A stretch of 64,000 nucleotides of DNA from Pseudomonas sp. PD9R (GTDB lineage: Bacteria > Pseudomonadota > Gammaproteobacteria > Pseudomonadales > Pseudomonadaceae): the NCBI RefSeq assembly GCF_019200975.1, contig NZ_JAHTMR010000013.1, forward strand, positions 1-64,000, given 5' to 3'. This document shows positions 24,343-32,665 of the stretch, one piece after another (within the stretch, counting starts at the first letter, position 1; every line of letters begins with the position of its first letter). The notes under the pieces are model-generated. The model worked only from the letters and a program-made list of their open reading frames with translations. It had not been told where the DNA came from and searched no databases. A program made the position numbers and the translations under genes.

Positions 24343-25467
24343 TCAATTCGCCTCTAGAAGTGGGTCGAGCGCTCGAACGTGTTCGACCTGCCAGCCAAGC
24401 GGTACCACATCACCCACCGCCAGCCCTGGATCGAGCTCGGCAATCGGCTGTTTCACAAAGAAGTCGGTCTTGCCGCAGACTTCCAGGCGAACCCGGACGT
24501 GGTCGCCCAGATAGATGAATTCCGCCACCCGTCCCGAGAAGCGGTTGATGCAAGACTCGCTGGAACCATTGAGGCTCACGCGCTCCGGGCGAATGGACAA
24601 GGTCACCGGCTCGCCGGTCTTGCCGACATTCACCGCCAGCGCTTCAACTTTTTCACCGCGACCCAGTTCGACCACGCAGCGGTCACCGGTCTGGCTGTGC
24701 AAACGGCCATTGAGACGGTTGTTCTCGCCGATGAAGTTGGCGACGAAAGTGTTTTTCGGCTCTTCGTAGAGCGTGCGCGGTGGAGCGATTTGCTGGATTT
24801 CGCCTTGATGGAATACCGCCACTCGGTCGGACATGGTCAGGGCTTCGCCCTGGTCGTGGGTCACGTAGACCACGGTCACGCCCAGACGCTGGTGCAAGTG
24901 CTTGATCTCCATCTGCATGTGTTCACGCAGTTGTTTATCGAGTGCGCCGAGGGGTTCGTCCATCAGCACCAGTTGCGGCTCGAACACCAGCGCCCGGGCC
25001 AGGGCTACACGCTGCTGCTGACCGCCGGACAGTTGTGCCGGGTAACGCTGAGCGAAGGCGTCGAGCTGGACCATGCTCAGGACTTTTTTGACCTTGTCGC
25101 TGACATCGCTTTTGTTCAAACCGCGCACGGTCAGCGGGAACGCCAGGTTCTCGGCGACCGTCATGTGCGGGAACAATGCGTAGTTCTGGAACACCATGCC
25201 GATGTCACGCTTGTGCGGCGGCACGTTGTTGATGGAGCGCCCGGCCAGCAGGATTTCGCCTGCGGTCGGTGTTTCGAAACCGGCGAGCATCATCAGGCTG
25301 GTGGTCTTGCCTGAACCGGACGGCCCAAGCAAAGTGAGGAATTCGCCTTTGCGAATCTCCAGGTTGAGGTCTTTGACGATCAGGTTCTCGCCGTCGTAGC
25401 TCTTCTGCACTCCACGAAAGCTGACCAGAACATCATTGGCCCCTGCGCTTGAATCGACCTGGCTCAT
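24343..25467 (-). CDS. agtA: ABC transporter ATP-binding protein, AgtA/PotA-like
   Basis: 374-residue ATPase. Walker A is GPSGSGKTT, the signature is LSGGQQQRVALARAL and Walker B is LVLMDEPLGALD, followed by the switch histidine in VYVTHDQGEAL. A C-terminal TOBE domain covers about residues 285-370. I start at ATG 25467 (MSQVDSS); a GTG two codons earlier is possible. First gene of the operon, so the 325-bp region upstream (25468-25792) should hold the agt promoter. Confidence 0.9.
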   Translation of the reverse strand: MSQVDSSAGANDVLVSFRGVQKSYDGENLIVKDLNLEIRKGEFLTLLGPSGSGKTTSLMMLAGFETPTAGEILLAGRSINNVPPHKRDIGMVFQNYALFPHMTVAENLAFPLTVRGLNKSDVSDKVKKVLSMVQLDAFAQRYPAQLSGGQQQRVALARALVFEPQLVLMDEPLGALDKQLREHMQMEIKHLHQRLGVTVVYVTHDQGEALTMSDRVAVFHQGEIQQIAPPRTLYEEPKNTFVANFIGENNRLNGRLHSQTGDRCVVELGRGEKVEALAVNVGKTGEPVTLSIRPERVSLNGSSESCINRFSGRVAEFIYLGDHVRVRLEVCGKTDFFVKQPIAELDPGLAVGDVVPLGWQVEHVRALDPLLEAN

Positions 25468-25792
25468 ACCCACACCTTTGTTGTTGATGACTGCTGTGGA
25501 CTAAGCCTAGTGGACGCTGGGGAGCACGCAAATCGGGGCGCAGGAGAGAATGTCCTCAGACGGATGGAAGGTTGGGGGTAGGGATTGCCCTACACGGATG
25601 GCGGGATTGGATAGGTGCAGTGGCGAGTTTGAAGCTGCAAGCCGCAAGGAATGGTAAAAGCGGTTTGGTGGGATGTCGTAAATGGATATGCCACTGCTTT
25701 CCTGTAGGAGCGAGGCTTGCCCGCGAAGGCGTCTTCACTAGCGCTAAAAGCTTCGCGGGCAAGCCTCGCTCCTACAGGGACTGCATGCGGTT
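25468..25792. promoter_or_regulatory. agtA-agtR intergenic region with candidate operator
   Basis: No gene is visible in these 325 bp. At 25578-25593 a perfect inverted repeat GTAGGG-ATTG-CCCTAC lies about 110 bp upstream of the agtA ATG, suitable for a dimeric LuxR/NarL-type regulator such as the neighbouring AgtR. A near-palindrome ACTAAGCCTAGT is at 25500-25511. The right part holds the REP palindrome at 25701-25778. A fragment of the GAAGCTGCAAGC-type repeat occurs near 25631. Confidence 0.5.
25701..25778. repeat. REP-type palindrome, class A
   Basis: Perfect 28-bp arms 25701-25728 and 25751-25778 (CCTGTAGGAGCGAGGCTTGC...) around a 22-bp loop. Lies 14 bp beyond the agtR stop and separates agtR from agtA. 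Confidence 0.9.
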
Positions 25793-26422
25793 TTAGAGCA
25801 GTTTGTGCTCCATCGCGTACTTCACCAGTTCGGCCAGCGAGGTGATGTTGAGTTTCTGCATCAGCCGTGCCTTGTGGGTGCTGATGGTCTTGCTGCTCAA
25901 TGCCAGTTGCTGGGCGATGTCGTTGACGTTGGCGCCTTGCGCCAGGCGTTCGAACACCGAAAATTCGCGCTCTGACAACAGCGAATGCAGCGGCCGCGAA
26001 TCGGTCAGGCCGACTTCGAAGACCATGCGATCGGCCAGGTCCGGGTCGATATAACGTCCGCCCGCCGCGACTTTGCGGATCGCCGTCAGCAACAATGCCG
26101 GATCGCTGTCCTTGGTCGCGTAGCCAGCGGCACCAACCTTCAATGCCCGCGCGGCCATTTGCGCCTCGTCGTGCATCGACAACACCAGAATCGCCGGGGG
26201 ATTGCTTAACGCACGAATTCGCGGGATCGCCTCCAGTCCGTTAACGCCCGGCATGGAGATATCCAAAAGCACCACTTCGCAGGGCACGTGACGCAAGGTC
26301 TCGAGCAACTGCTCGCCATTGCTCGCCTCCCCCACCACCAGCAAGTCCTTGGCCAGGCCAATCAGTTGCTTGATGCCTTCGCGGACGATGGTGTGGTCTT
26401 CGGCTACCAGTACACGGATCAC
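25793..26422 (-). CDS. agtR: Two-component response regulator, NarL/LuxR family (AgtR-like)
   Basis: 209 residues. The receiver domain has acidic pocket E8/D9 and phosphoacceptor D54 in LLDISMP. The C-terminal LuxR-type HTH is LSEREFSVFERLAQGANVNDIAQQLALSSKTISTHKARL. The start is a GTG at 26422 directly preceded by GAGGAG; the frame open to 26551 runs through a REP element and is rejected. Partner kinase is the upstream gene, separated by a REP pair. By position it is PAO1 AgtR (PA0601), controlling GABA/5-aminovalerate uptake. Confidence 0.9.
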   Translation of the reverse strand: MIRVLVAEDHTIVREGIKQLIGLAKDLLVVGEASNGEQLLETLRHVPCEVVLLDISMPGVNGLEAIPRIRALSNPPAILVLSMHDEAQMAARALKVGAAGYATKDSDPALLLTAIRKVAAGGRYIDPDLADRMVFEVGLTDSRPLHSLLSEREFSVFERLAQGANVNDIAQQLALSSKTISTHKARLMQKLNITSLAELVKYAMEHKLL

Positions 26423-26453
26423 TTGCCTCTCCTCAAAAATTACCTTGTCGCCA

Positions 26454-26526
26454 AAAAGATCGCAGCCTTGGGCAGCTCCTACGGGGAATACGTTCCATAT
26501 AGAAGCTGCCGCAGGCTGCGATCTTT
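26454..26526. repeat. REP class B inverted pair between agtS and agtR
   Basis: AAAGATCGCAGCCTTGGGCAGCTCC (left) and the reverse complement of a similar unit (right, GCTGCCGCAGGCTGCGATCTT). The right arm touches the agtS stop codon at 26526. A few mismatches between the arms. Confidence 0.85.
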
Positions 26527-28919
26527 CAGCGGTCCAGCGGCACTCGCACAATCAGGGTCGTGCCCTCGCCCGGCTCACTTTCAAGCGACAACTGCCCACC
26601 CATGATCAGCACTCGCTCACGCATACCGACCACCCCGAAGGATGTCGGCCTTCCAGAGGCGGCGACAAATCCTACGCCATCATCGCTGATGGTCAGACAT
26701 AGCCCGTCGCCCTCAAGGGCCAATGTCAGTTCGACAGTATGCGCCTGGGCATGGCGCATGACATTGGTCAGTGCTTCCTGAAGGATTCGAAACAAGCCGA
26801 TCGCCTTGGCATCACTGAGTACCGGCAAGTTATCCGGTACTTGCACCAGGCACGGAATCTGCGTGCGCGCCTCGAAGCGACGAGCCTGCCACTCGATGGC
26901 CGAGGCGATCCCGGCATCAAGAATCGGTGGGCGCAATGCCGTCGCCACATCGCGCACTAACTGGAATAGTTGGGCGATCAAGCGCTTCATACTGTTCAAG
27001 CGCTCGTTCAGACCTGGGTCGAGTTGCGCGTAGGCCAATTCGCACATGGACGTTTCCAGCTTGAGCACGGTCAACATCTGACCCAACTCGTCGTGGACTT
27101 CCCGGGCAATGCGGGCCTTTTCCTCTTCGCGCACGCTCTCCAGGTGTGCGGACAATTCACGCAGTTGTTCCCGGGAACTGGCCAGTTCCAACTCAATGCG
27201 CTTGCTCTCGCTGATGTCCCAGACAATGCCGTCCCAGACGTAGGCACCGTCCTCGAGCTGCCGGGTAATCGCCTTGATTTCCGCCCAGCGCTCATCACCT
27301 TGACGCGTCAGCATTCGCCCTTGCCATGACCAGTCGCTGTCTGTGTCCAGCGCTTGGTCCTGGGTCTGGTGATAACTGGCCTTATCGTCAGGATGAACGA
27401 GACTACGCAAGCCTCTGTCGCGATGAGCCAGGGTGGCCGGCGAGTAACCCACCAGACTTTCGCTGCCTTCACTGATGTAGGCAAAGTCGATTTGCCCTGT
27501 CACCGGTGCACGCTCCAGGCGAAAGACCAATCCGGGCACGTTTGCCGCGATCCCTTGCAGCCGCGCTTCACTTTCCTGCAATGCAGCCAGGGCGCGGCGG
27601 CGCTCGGTAACGTCGGTGAGATAAACCACCAGGTACTCGCCATCGCGAAAGCGCAGAAAGCTCAACGAAACATCGGCCGGCAAGATGCTGCCATCGGCCC
27701 GCAGACAATTGGTTTCGAAGCTTTGCGGTGTGTCATCGCTGGCCCGGGCACTTTTCCACAGGTTCAGCCAGCGATCCATGTGCAGGCCGGGCTCGAAGTC
27801 GATCAAGGGCCGGTCGATGATCCCGCCCGAGGCATAACCCAACATGGTTTCAGCCGCGCGGTTGGCGTAGCGCACGTGGCTGTCCCAATTGACCCAGAGG
27901 ATGCCGACGGTGCTCTGATCAATGGAAAACTGGGTAAGCCGCAAGGCCTCTTCGCTAGCGGTGCGCAAGGCAATGTCTTCCTGCGCCGCTGCCAGTCGCT
28001 GCTCCAGGCTGAGCTGCTGGCGTCGTTGCCAGAACACAATGGCCATGCTGCTCAGCGCCAACACTAACAGCAGCAGGCAGAGGTTTTGCCAGAAGCCCGG
28101 GGACTCCGTGAGTCGGGGGTACTTGGGTTGCAGCCATTGATTGTGCAGTTGCTCCAGATCCTTGGCCGGGATCGCCCGCAACGCACTTTCGATAATGCCC
28201 GCCAGTTCAGGCCGGTCGCGCCGCGTCGCTATTCGCAGCAACTGCGGCAAGCCAATGTCGCCCACCACCACCAGCCCGGCGAACTCCGGTTCGACGGACA
28301 GCCGCCCCAGTTGCGCTTCGTCGATCACAGCGTAAGCGGCTTGCTGACTTAACAACAATTGCAGTGCCTGACGTTCAACGGGAACACCTTGCAGATTCAG
28401 ATGAGCATAATTGCCGCGCAGGTAATCGGCAGTGGCACTGGGCATGCGCACGGCGACGCGAGTCTGGCTGTCGAGCTTTTCCAGCTCTACCGCACCGGTA
28501 CTTTTCTGGTCGCTCACCACCAGCTGCGGCACCCGCATGTACGGATCGGAAAATTGCCATAGGCGCAGGCCGCCGGGGCTTTGGGTCAAGCCTGGGGCGA
28601 TGTCGATTTCACCCTCGCGTGCAGCGGCCTCCAGCTGTTCAAGGTCGGGAAAGTTACGCCAGCTCAGCTCGACCTTGAGCGACTTGGCCAGCCATTTCAT
28701 CAGGTCGACGTTGACGCCGGACAACCGCTGCAAGCGGCGATCGTATTGCGCATAAGGTGCCTGCAACACCAGCCCGACTCGCAATTCCCCCTGCTGCGCC
28801 AACCACTGTTGTTGCTTGGGTGACAACATTGCAACGTGCGCCGGAGGCACGACGGCCGCCCAGCCCATCAAGGGAAACCACAAACAGCCGATAACCCACA
28901 GGCAGCGAAAACGCATCAT
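26526..28919 (-). CDS. agtS: Hybrid-input sensor histidine kinase, AgtS-like (SBP_bac_3-PAS-PAS-HisKA_3)
   Basis: 797 residues from ATG 28919 (ATG 28916 is equally possible). An N-terminal signal/anchor is followed by a periplasmic solute-binding domain of the amino-acid family (about 45-265, from LRVGLVLQAPY). A membrane segment lies near 275-297 (LCLLLLVLALSSMAIVFW). Then come two PAS regions (about 325-440 and 455-580) and a HisKA_3 dimerisation helix with H609 in REVHDELGQ. The ATPase domain ends the protein (SDDGVGF, GVVGMRERV). The kinase probably reads its ligand directly with the periplasmic domain. Partner AgtR follows. Divergent from the DUF3530 gene with about 70 bp between starts. 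Confidence 0.9.
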   Translation of the reverse strand: MMRFRCLWVIGCLWFPLMGWAAVVPPAHVAMLSPKQQQWLAQQGELRVGLVLQAPYAQYDRRLQRLSGVNVDLMKWLAKSLKVELSWRNFPDLEQLEAAAREGEIDIAPGLTQSPGGLRLWQFSDPYMRVPQLVVSDQKSTGAVELEKLDSQTRVAVRMPSATADYLRGNYAHLNLQGVPVERQALQLLLSQQAAYAVIDEAQLGRLSVEPEFAGLVVVGDIGLPQLLRIATRRDRPELAGIIESALRAIPAKDLEQLHNQWLQPKYPRLTESPGFWQNLCLLLLVLALSSMAIVFWQRRQQLSLEQRLAAAQEDIALRTASEEALRLTQFSIDQSTVGILWVNWDSHVRYANRAAETMLGYASGGIIDRPLIDFEPGLHMDRWLNLWKSARASDDTPQSFETNCLRADGSILPADVSLSFLRFRDGEYLVVYLTDVTERRRALAALQESEARLQGIAANVPGLVFRLERAPVTGQIDFAYISEGSESLVGYSPATLAHRDRGLRSLVHPDDKASYHQTQDQALDTDSDWSWQGRMLTRQGDERWAEIKAITRQLEDGAYVWDGIVWDISESKRIELELASSREQLRELSAHLESVREEEKARIAREVHDELGQMLTVLKLETSMCELAYAQLDPGLNERLNSMKRLIAQLFQLVRDVATALRPPILDAGIASAIEWQARRFEARTQIPCLVQVPDNLPVLSDAKAIGLFRILQEALTNVMRHAQAHTVELTLALEGDGLCLTISDDGVGFVAASGRPTSFGVVGMRERVLIMGGQLSLESEPGEGTTLIVRVPLDR

Positions 28920-28992
28920 CGAACTCTCACACACTGACAAATACTGACCAACCCATTAGGCTGCCGGAATAACTTCTGGCCTGGAATATCCG

Positions 28993-29982
28993 ATGCCCCC
29001 TGTCTACCGCCTGGCACTGCCAGCATTGTGCCTGTCGCTGATCCTGCCTTGTGCTTTTTCCGTCGAAGCTGCCGACCCGGCGCCTGCCGCCGCGCAAAAG
29101 CCCGCCGAAGAAAAACCGGTCGAACGCCAGCCGTTGCCTGAGCGTAGTCAGGAAGAAGCGACAGCACTGGAACGAAAAATCCCGACCCAGGAACAGCAAC
29201 AACTGCAAGCGGGCAGCGATACGTTCCTGGCCTTGTGGAAACCGGCCAATACCGCCGAACCCAAAGGCGCGGTGATTATCATCCCGGGCGCTGGCGAAAC
29301 CGTTGACTGGCCGCAAGCAATCGGTCCGCTGCGGCGCAATTTGCCGGACGCCAAATGGAGCAGCCTGAGTATCACCTTGCCGGATTTGCAAAGCGATGCC
29401 ATCGCGCCACGCATCGTGGAAGTGGTGCCAGCCCCCAAGGTCGCGCAGACCGGCAGCAAAGACTCGACCACCGCGGCCCCCATCGAACAAGCGGCGGGCG
29501 GAGAAGCGGACGTGGCCGACAAAGCGATCGCCGAAACCACCGAGGAACAATCCAAGGCTGACGCCGAGCGAATCTTCGCCCGTATCGATGCCGCTATTGC
29601 GTTCGCCGAACAGCAAAGTGCGCGCAGCATCGTCGTATTGGGGCATGGCACCGGCGCTTATTGGGCTGCGCGGTATCTGAGCGAAAAGCAGACATCGCAG
29701 GTCGAGCGGTTCGTCATGGTTGCTGCGCAGACGCCGGTTCAAGCCAAGCCTGAACTGGATGAATTGACGCCGACCCTGAAGCTGCCTACCGCTGACATTT
29801 TCTACATGGACAAGCCGCTGGATCGTAATGCGGCACTGGCTCGCTTGCAGGCCAGTAAACGCTTGAAGGCTTCGGCGTTCAGCCAGGTATCGCTCAAGGC
29901 GTTGCCGGGCAATGCCAAGGCAGAGCAGGAGCAGTTGGTGCGACGAGTGCGCGGTTGGTTGAATCCACAGAACGTGGAGTAA
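28993..29982 (+). CDS. DUF3530 family protein, exported, hydrolase-like
   Basis: 329 residues with a signal peptide (about 1-27, hydrophobic LALPALCLSLILPCAFS). An Ala/Pro/Glu-rich stretch precedes an alpha/beta-hydrolase-like domain from about residue 70 (VIIIPGAGETVDWP). At the nucleophile elbow GxSxG the sequence is GHGTG, so the expected serine is glycine; classical hydrolase activity is doubtful. Function unknown. Same neighbour order as PAO1 PA0599. Confidence 0.83.
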   Translation: MPPVYRLALPALCLSLILPCAFSVEAADPAPAAAQKPAEEKPVERQPLPERSQEEATALERKIPTQEQQQLQAGSDTFLALWKPANTAEPKGAVIIIPGAGETVDWPQAIGPLRRNLPDAKWSSLSITLPDLQSDAIAPRIVEVVPAPKVAQTGSKDSTTAAPIEQAAGGEADVADKAIAETTEEQSKADAERIFARIDAAIAFAEQQSARSIVVLGHGTGAYWAARYLSEKQTSQVERFVMVAAQTPVQAKPELDELTPTLKLPTADIFYMDKPLDRNAALARLQASKRLKASAFSQVSLKALPGNAKAEQEQLVRRVRGWLNPQNVE

Positions 29983-29990
29983 GAAAAAGC

Positions 29991-30064
29991 AAAGATCGCA
30001 GCCTTCGCCAGCTTCTACAGGGGAATACGTTTCATGTAGGAACTGCCGCAGGCTGCGATCTTTT
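29991..30064. repeat. REP class B inverted pair
   Basis: Arms 29991-30020 (AAAGATCGCAGCCTTCGCCAGC) and 30035-30064 (TGTAGGAACTGCCGCAGGCTGCGATC), imperfectly complementary, between convergent DUF3530 and djlA-like genes. Confidence 0.85.
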
Positions 30065-30081
30065 GATCTTTTTATCCGCTG

Positions 30082-30846
30082 TCAAAAATCCCGGCGCTGA
30101 CGAATCAATGTATAGGCACCGTGCAGTTCACGAGTCTTCTCAGTGGCCTCGCGCACTTGCAACTCCGTCGCCCCGTTACCGGCAACCTTGTCCGGGTGAT
30201 GGCGACTGAGCAGACGGCGATAGGCACGCTTGATCTGCGCCGGCTCAGTAGTGGCCGACACGCCCAACAGTCGCAAGGCGTCCTGATAAGTTGCACCTTT
30301 GTTGGCCAGCGATCGTTTTTGCGGTTCATAGTCGGCCGCCAAGGCTCGTACCTGATGCCGGCTCCAGCCCAGCCACTTGCCCCATTGAGCAATCAGTTCG
30401 CGTTCACGGGTGCCCGCTCGACCATCTGCCCAAACCATCCGCCAACAGGCGCGCAACACGCCTTCTGCCGCATGGGGTTGAGCACTCAACCGGCGCAGAT
30501 AACCCCGCAACCGGTCATTGCCCGACTTGCCTCGATTGAATGCGGCAATCGCTCGGCGCTGGGCCGACTCGCTCATCTCCAGCGAGCGCATTTCCTGACG
30601 CGCCTGCTGAATATGACCGTCCACTACCAGCCCGTCGCTTTTGGCTAACCGCCCCAACAACACAAACAGCAATTCATCATTGCGCAGTACAGGCCGCCCT
30701 CCGAGCTTTTCACGCAGGTGCCCCCAGCTCTGCAAGTTCAGATGGCGATCCAGCGCCTGCCCCAATAACGCGCCAAGCATGGCCCCCGGAATACTGGCAA
30801 TGGCAAAACCTGCTCCGGCTCCAATCAGAGTCCCTGGCCATAGCAT
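30082..30846 (-). CDS. djlA: DjlA-like co-chaperone (TerB plus C-terminal J domain)
   Basis: 254 residues. The N-terminus has a glycine-rich hydrophobic segment (LIGAGAGFAIASIPGAMLGALLG) typical of the DjlA membrane anchor. A TerB-like helical region covers about 50-170. A C-terminal J domain carries the HPD motif in LLSRHHPDKV (about residue 222), needed to stimulate DnaK. The start is ATG 30846 (MLWPGTLIG), one base after the murU stop region, so amgK-murU-djlA form an operon. E. coli DjlA is 271 residues. Confidence 0.88.
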   Translation of the reverse strand: MLWPGTLIGAGAGFAIASIPGAMLGALLGQALDRHLNLQSWGHLREKLGGRPVLRNDELLFVLLGRLAKSDGLVVDGHIQQARQEMRSLEMSESAQRRAIAAFNRGKSGNDRLRGYLRRLSAQPHAAEGVLRACWRMVWADGRAGTRERELIAQWGKWLGWSRHQVRALAADYEPQKRSLANKGATYQDALRLLGVSATTEPAQIKRAYRRLLSRHHPDKVAGNGATELQVREATEKTRELHGAYTLIRQRRDF

Positions 30847-30847
30847 G

Positions 30848-31519
30848 TCAGCGTCTCGCTTCAATCAAGGTTTCAGCTTCCGCCAAGCGTTCATGAGTTC
30901 CGACATCCACCCACAACCCGTTCAGCCGCTCGCCGGAGACCTGCCCATTGGCCATCGCGGTACGCAGCAGAGGCGCTAGTTTGAACGCCCCGGCCGAGCA
31001 TCCTTCGAACAGTTGCGGATGCAGTACTGCGATGCCGCTGTAAGTCAGGGTGGTGGCGTCCGATTGGCCATCTCGCACCAGCCCGTCGATCAGCTGGAAA
31101 TCACCGCCCGGATGATGGGGCGGGTTGTTCGCCAGCACCAGGTGAGCCAGGCCGACAATCGGCTGGTGCAGCACGCTGAAATCGTAGTCGGTCCAGATGT
31201 CACCGTTGACCACCACAAACGCCTCATCACCCAATAACGGCAACGCGCGGAAAATCCCGCCTCCGGTCTCCAGTGGCTCGCCTTCCGGTGAGTACTGGAT
31301 GTGCACGCCAAACTGCGAGCCATCGCCCAGGTAATCTTCGATCTGCTGACCCAGCCAGGCATGGTTGATCACGATTTCGGTAAATCCGGCAGCGGCCAGC
31401 GCGCGCAGGTGATACTCGATCAGCGGCACTCCGCCTGCGCGAACCAACGGTTTTGGCGTGGTCAGGGTCAGCGGGCGCATGCGCTCGCCTTTACCTGCGG
31501 CCAGAATCATTGCCTTCAT
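30848..31519 (-). CDS. murU: N-acetylmuramate alpha-1-phosphate uridylyltransferase
   Basis: Makes UDP-MurNAc from MurNAc-1-P and UTP in the Pseudomonas recycling shortcut that bypasses GlmU/MurA and so bypasses fosfomycin's target. 223 residues, nucleotidyltransferase fold, with LAAGKGERMRPLT and the catalytic lysine in TPKPLV at the N-terminus; VNGDIWTD carries the metal-binding aspartate. It overlaps amgK by 4 nt, the canonical pair. Confidence 0.95.
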   Translation of the reverse strand: MKAMILAAGKGERMRPLTLTTPKPLVRAGGVPLIEYHLRALAAAGFTEIVINHAWLGQQIEDYLGDGSQFGVHIQYSPEGEPLETGGGIFRALPLLGDEAFVVVNGDIWTDYDFSVLHQPIVGLAHLVLANNPPHHPGGDFQLIDGLVRDGQSDATTLTYSGIAVLHPQLFEGCSAGAFKLAPLLRTAMANGQVSGERLNGLWVDVGTHERLAEAETLIEARR

Positions 31520-32535
31520 GCCTTCACTCCAGCACGCAAACTGGCCAGTAATACATCCAGCTCAGCCAGTTCGGGACGACGGGCGATCACTCCTTCTATA
31601 TAGGCGAAGAATCGCGGCACATCACCCAGGTAGCGCGGTTTGCCGTCGCGGTGGCAAATCCGGGCGAAGATGCCGATTACTTTCAGGTGACGCTGCACGC
31701 CCATGAGGTCGCTGGCGCGCAGGAAGTCTTCAAAGTCGGGCTGTACCGGAATACTCAATGCCGCAGCCTGCTGCCAATAATTTTCCAGCCAGCCACGCAC
31801 GCGCTCTTCGGGCCAACTGAGGAAGGCATCCTTGAACAGGCAAGTCACGTCATAAGTGACCGGACCATACACAGCATCCTGGAAATCCAGTACACCAGGG
31901 TTCGGCTCGCTGAGCATCAGGTTGCGTGGCATGTAGTCGCGATGCACCAAGACTTTCGGCTGGGCCAGGGCGCTGTCGATCAGCAGATCACTGACCTGCT
32001 GCCAAAGCACCTGCTGCGCGGCGTCGAACTCGATACCCAGTTCGCGTTTTACGTACCACTCGGGGAACAGTTCCAGTTCGCGACGCAACAGCGCCACGTC
32101 ATAACTTGGCAGCGGCGCAACCATCGGCAATTGCTGAAAAGCCAGCAGCGCTTGCAGGGCATCCTTGAACAAATCGTCGGCGTTTTCGCCGTCGATCACG
32201 TCCAGATATGTCTTGTTGCCCAGGTCATTGAGCAAAAGAAATCCGCGTTCAATGTCTTCGGCATAAATTTTCGGCACATTTATTCCGGATTTCGCCAGCA
32301 AAAAAGCGATATCCACGAAGGGTTTGCAGTTTTCCTGGGGCGGCGGCGCATCCATTACGATGAAACTTTTGCCCGCGCCTTCCCAACGAAAATAACGTCG
32401 AAAACTCGCGTCGCTACTGGCCGCGGTCAACGTGGCCGGGGGTACGGCACCCCAGCCCTGCGCTGCAAAAAGGTTCGTCAACTGCTCATCGAGCCAAACT
32501 TTCAGGTGTTGCAAACGTACATCTTGGTCAGGCAT
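31516..32535 (-). CDS. amgK: N-acetylmuramate/N-acetylglucosamine kinase
   Basis: Anomeric kinase making MurNAc-1-P, the substrate for MurU. 339 residues with an aminoglycoside-phosphotransferase fold. The catalytic loop is VHRDYMPRNLML and the metal-binding DFQDAVYGP follows. Starts at ATG 32535 (MPDQDVRLQ). Divergent from lptD with 130 bp between starts; overlaps murU by 4 nt. Together with anmK earlier in the window it covers most of the MurNAc recycling route. Confidence 0.95.
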   Translation of the reverse strand: MPDQDVRLQHLKVWLDEQLTNLFAAQGWGAVPPATLTAASSDASFRRYFRWEGAGKSFIVMDAPPPQENCKPFVDIAFLLAKSGINVPKIYAEDIERGFLLLNDLGNKTYLDVIDGENADDLFKDALQALLAFQQLPMVAPLPSYDVALLRRELELFPEWYVKRELGIEFDAAQQVLWQQVSDLLIDSALAQPKVLVHRDYMPRNLMLSEPNPGVLDFQDAVYGPVTYDVTCLFKDAFLSWPEERVRGWLENYWQQAAALSIPVQPDFEDFLRASDLMGVQRHLKVIGIFARICHRDGKPRYLGDVPRFFAYIEGVIARRPELAELDVLLASLRAGVKA

Positions 32536-32665
32536 TGCAAGGGTCTCCGACGGCGCTAGCCGTCAAGCGGGTCATGCTTTATTATCCAGCATCTTTTTCA
32601 GACCATCGAGAGGCGTGCGGCCCACACCGCGGGCAGATGGCACGCAGGAAGCCCGGACTAATAAG

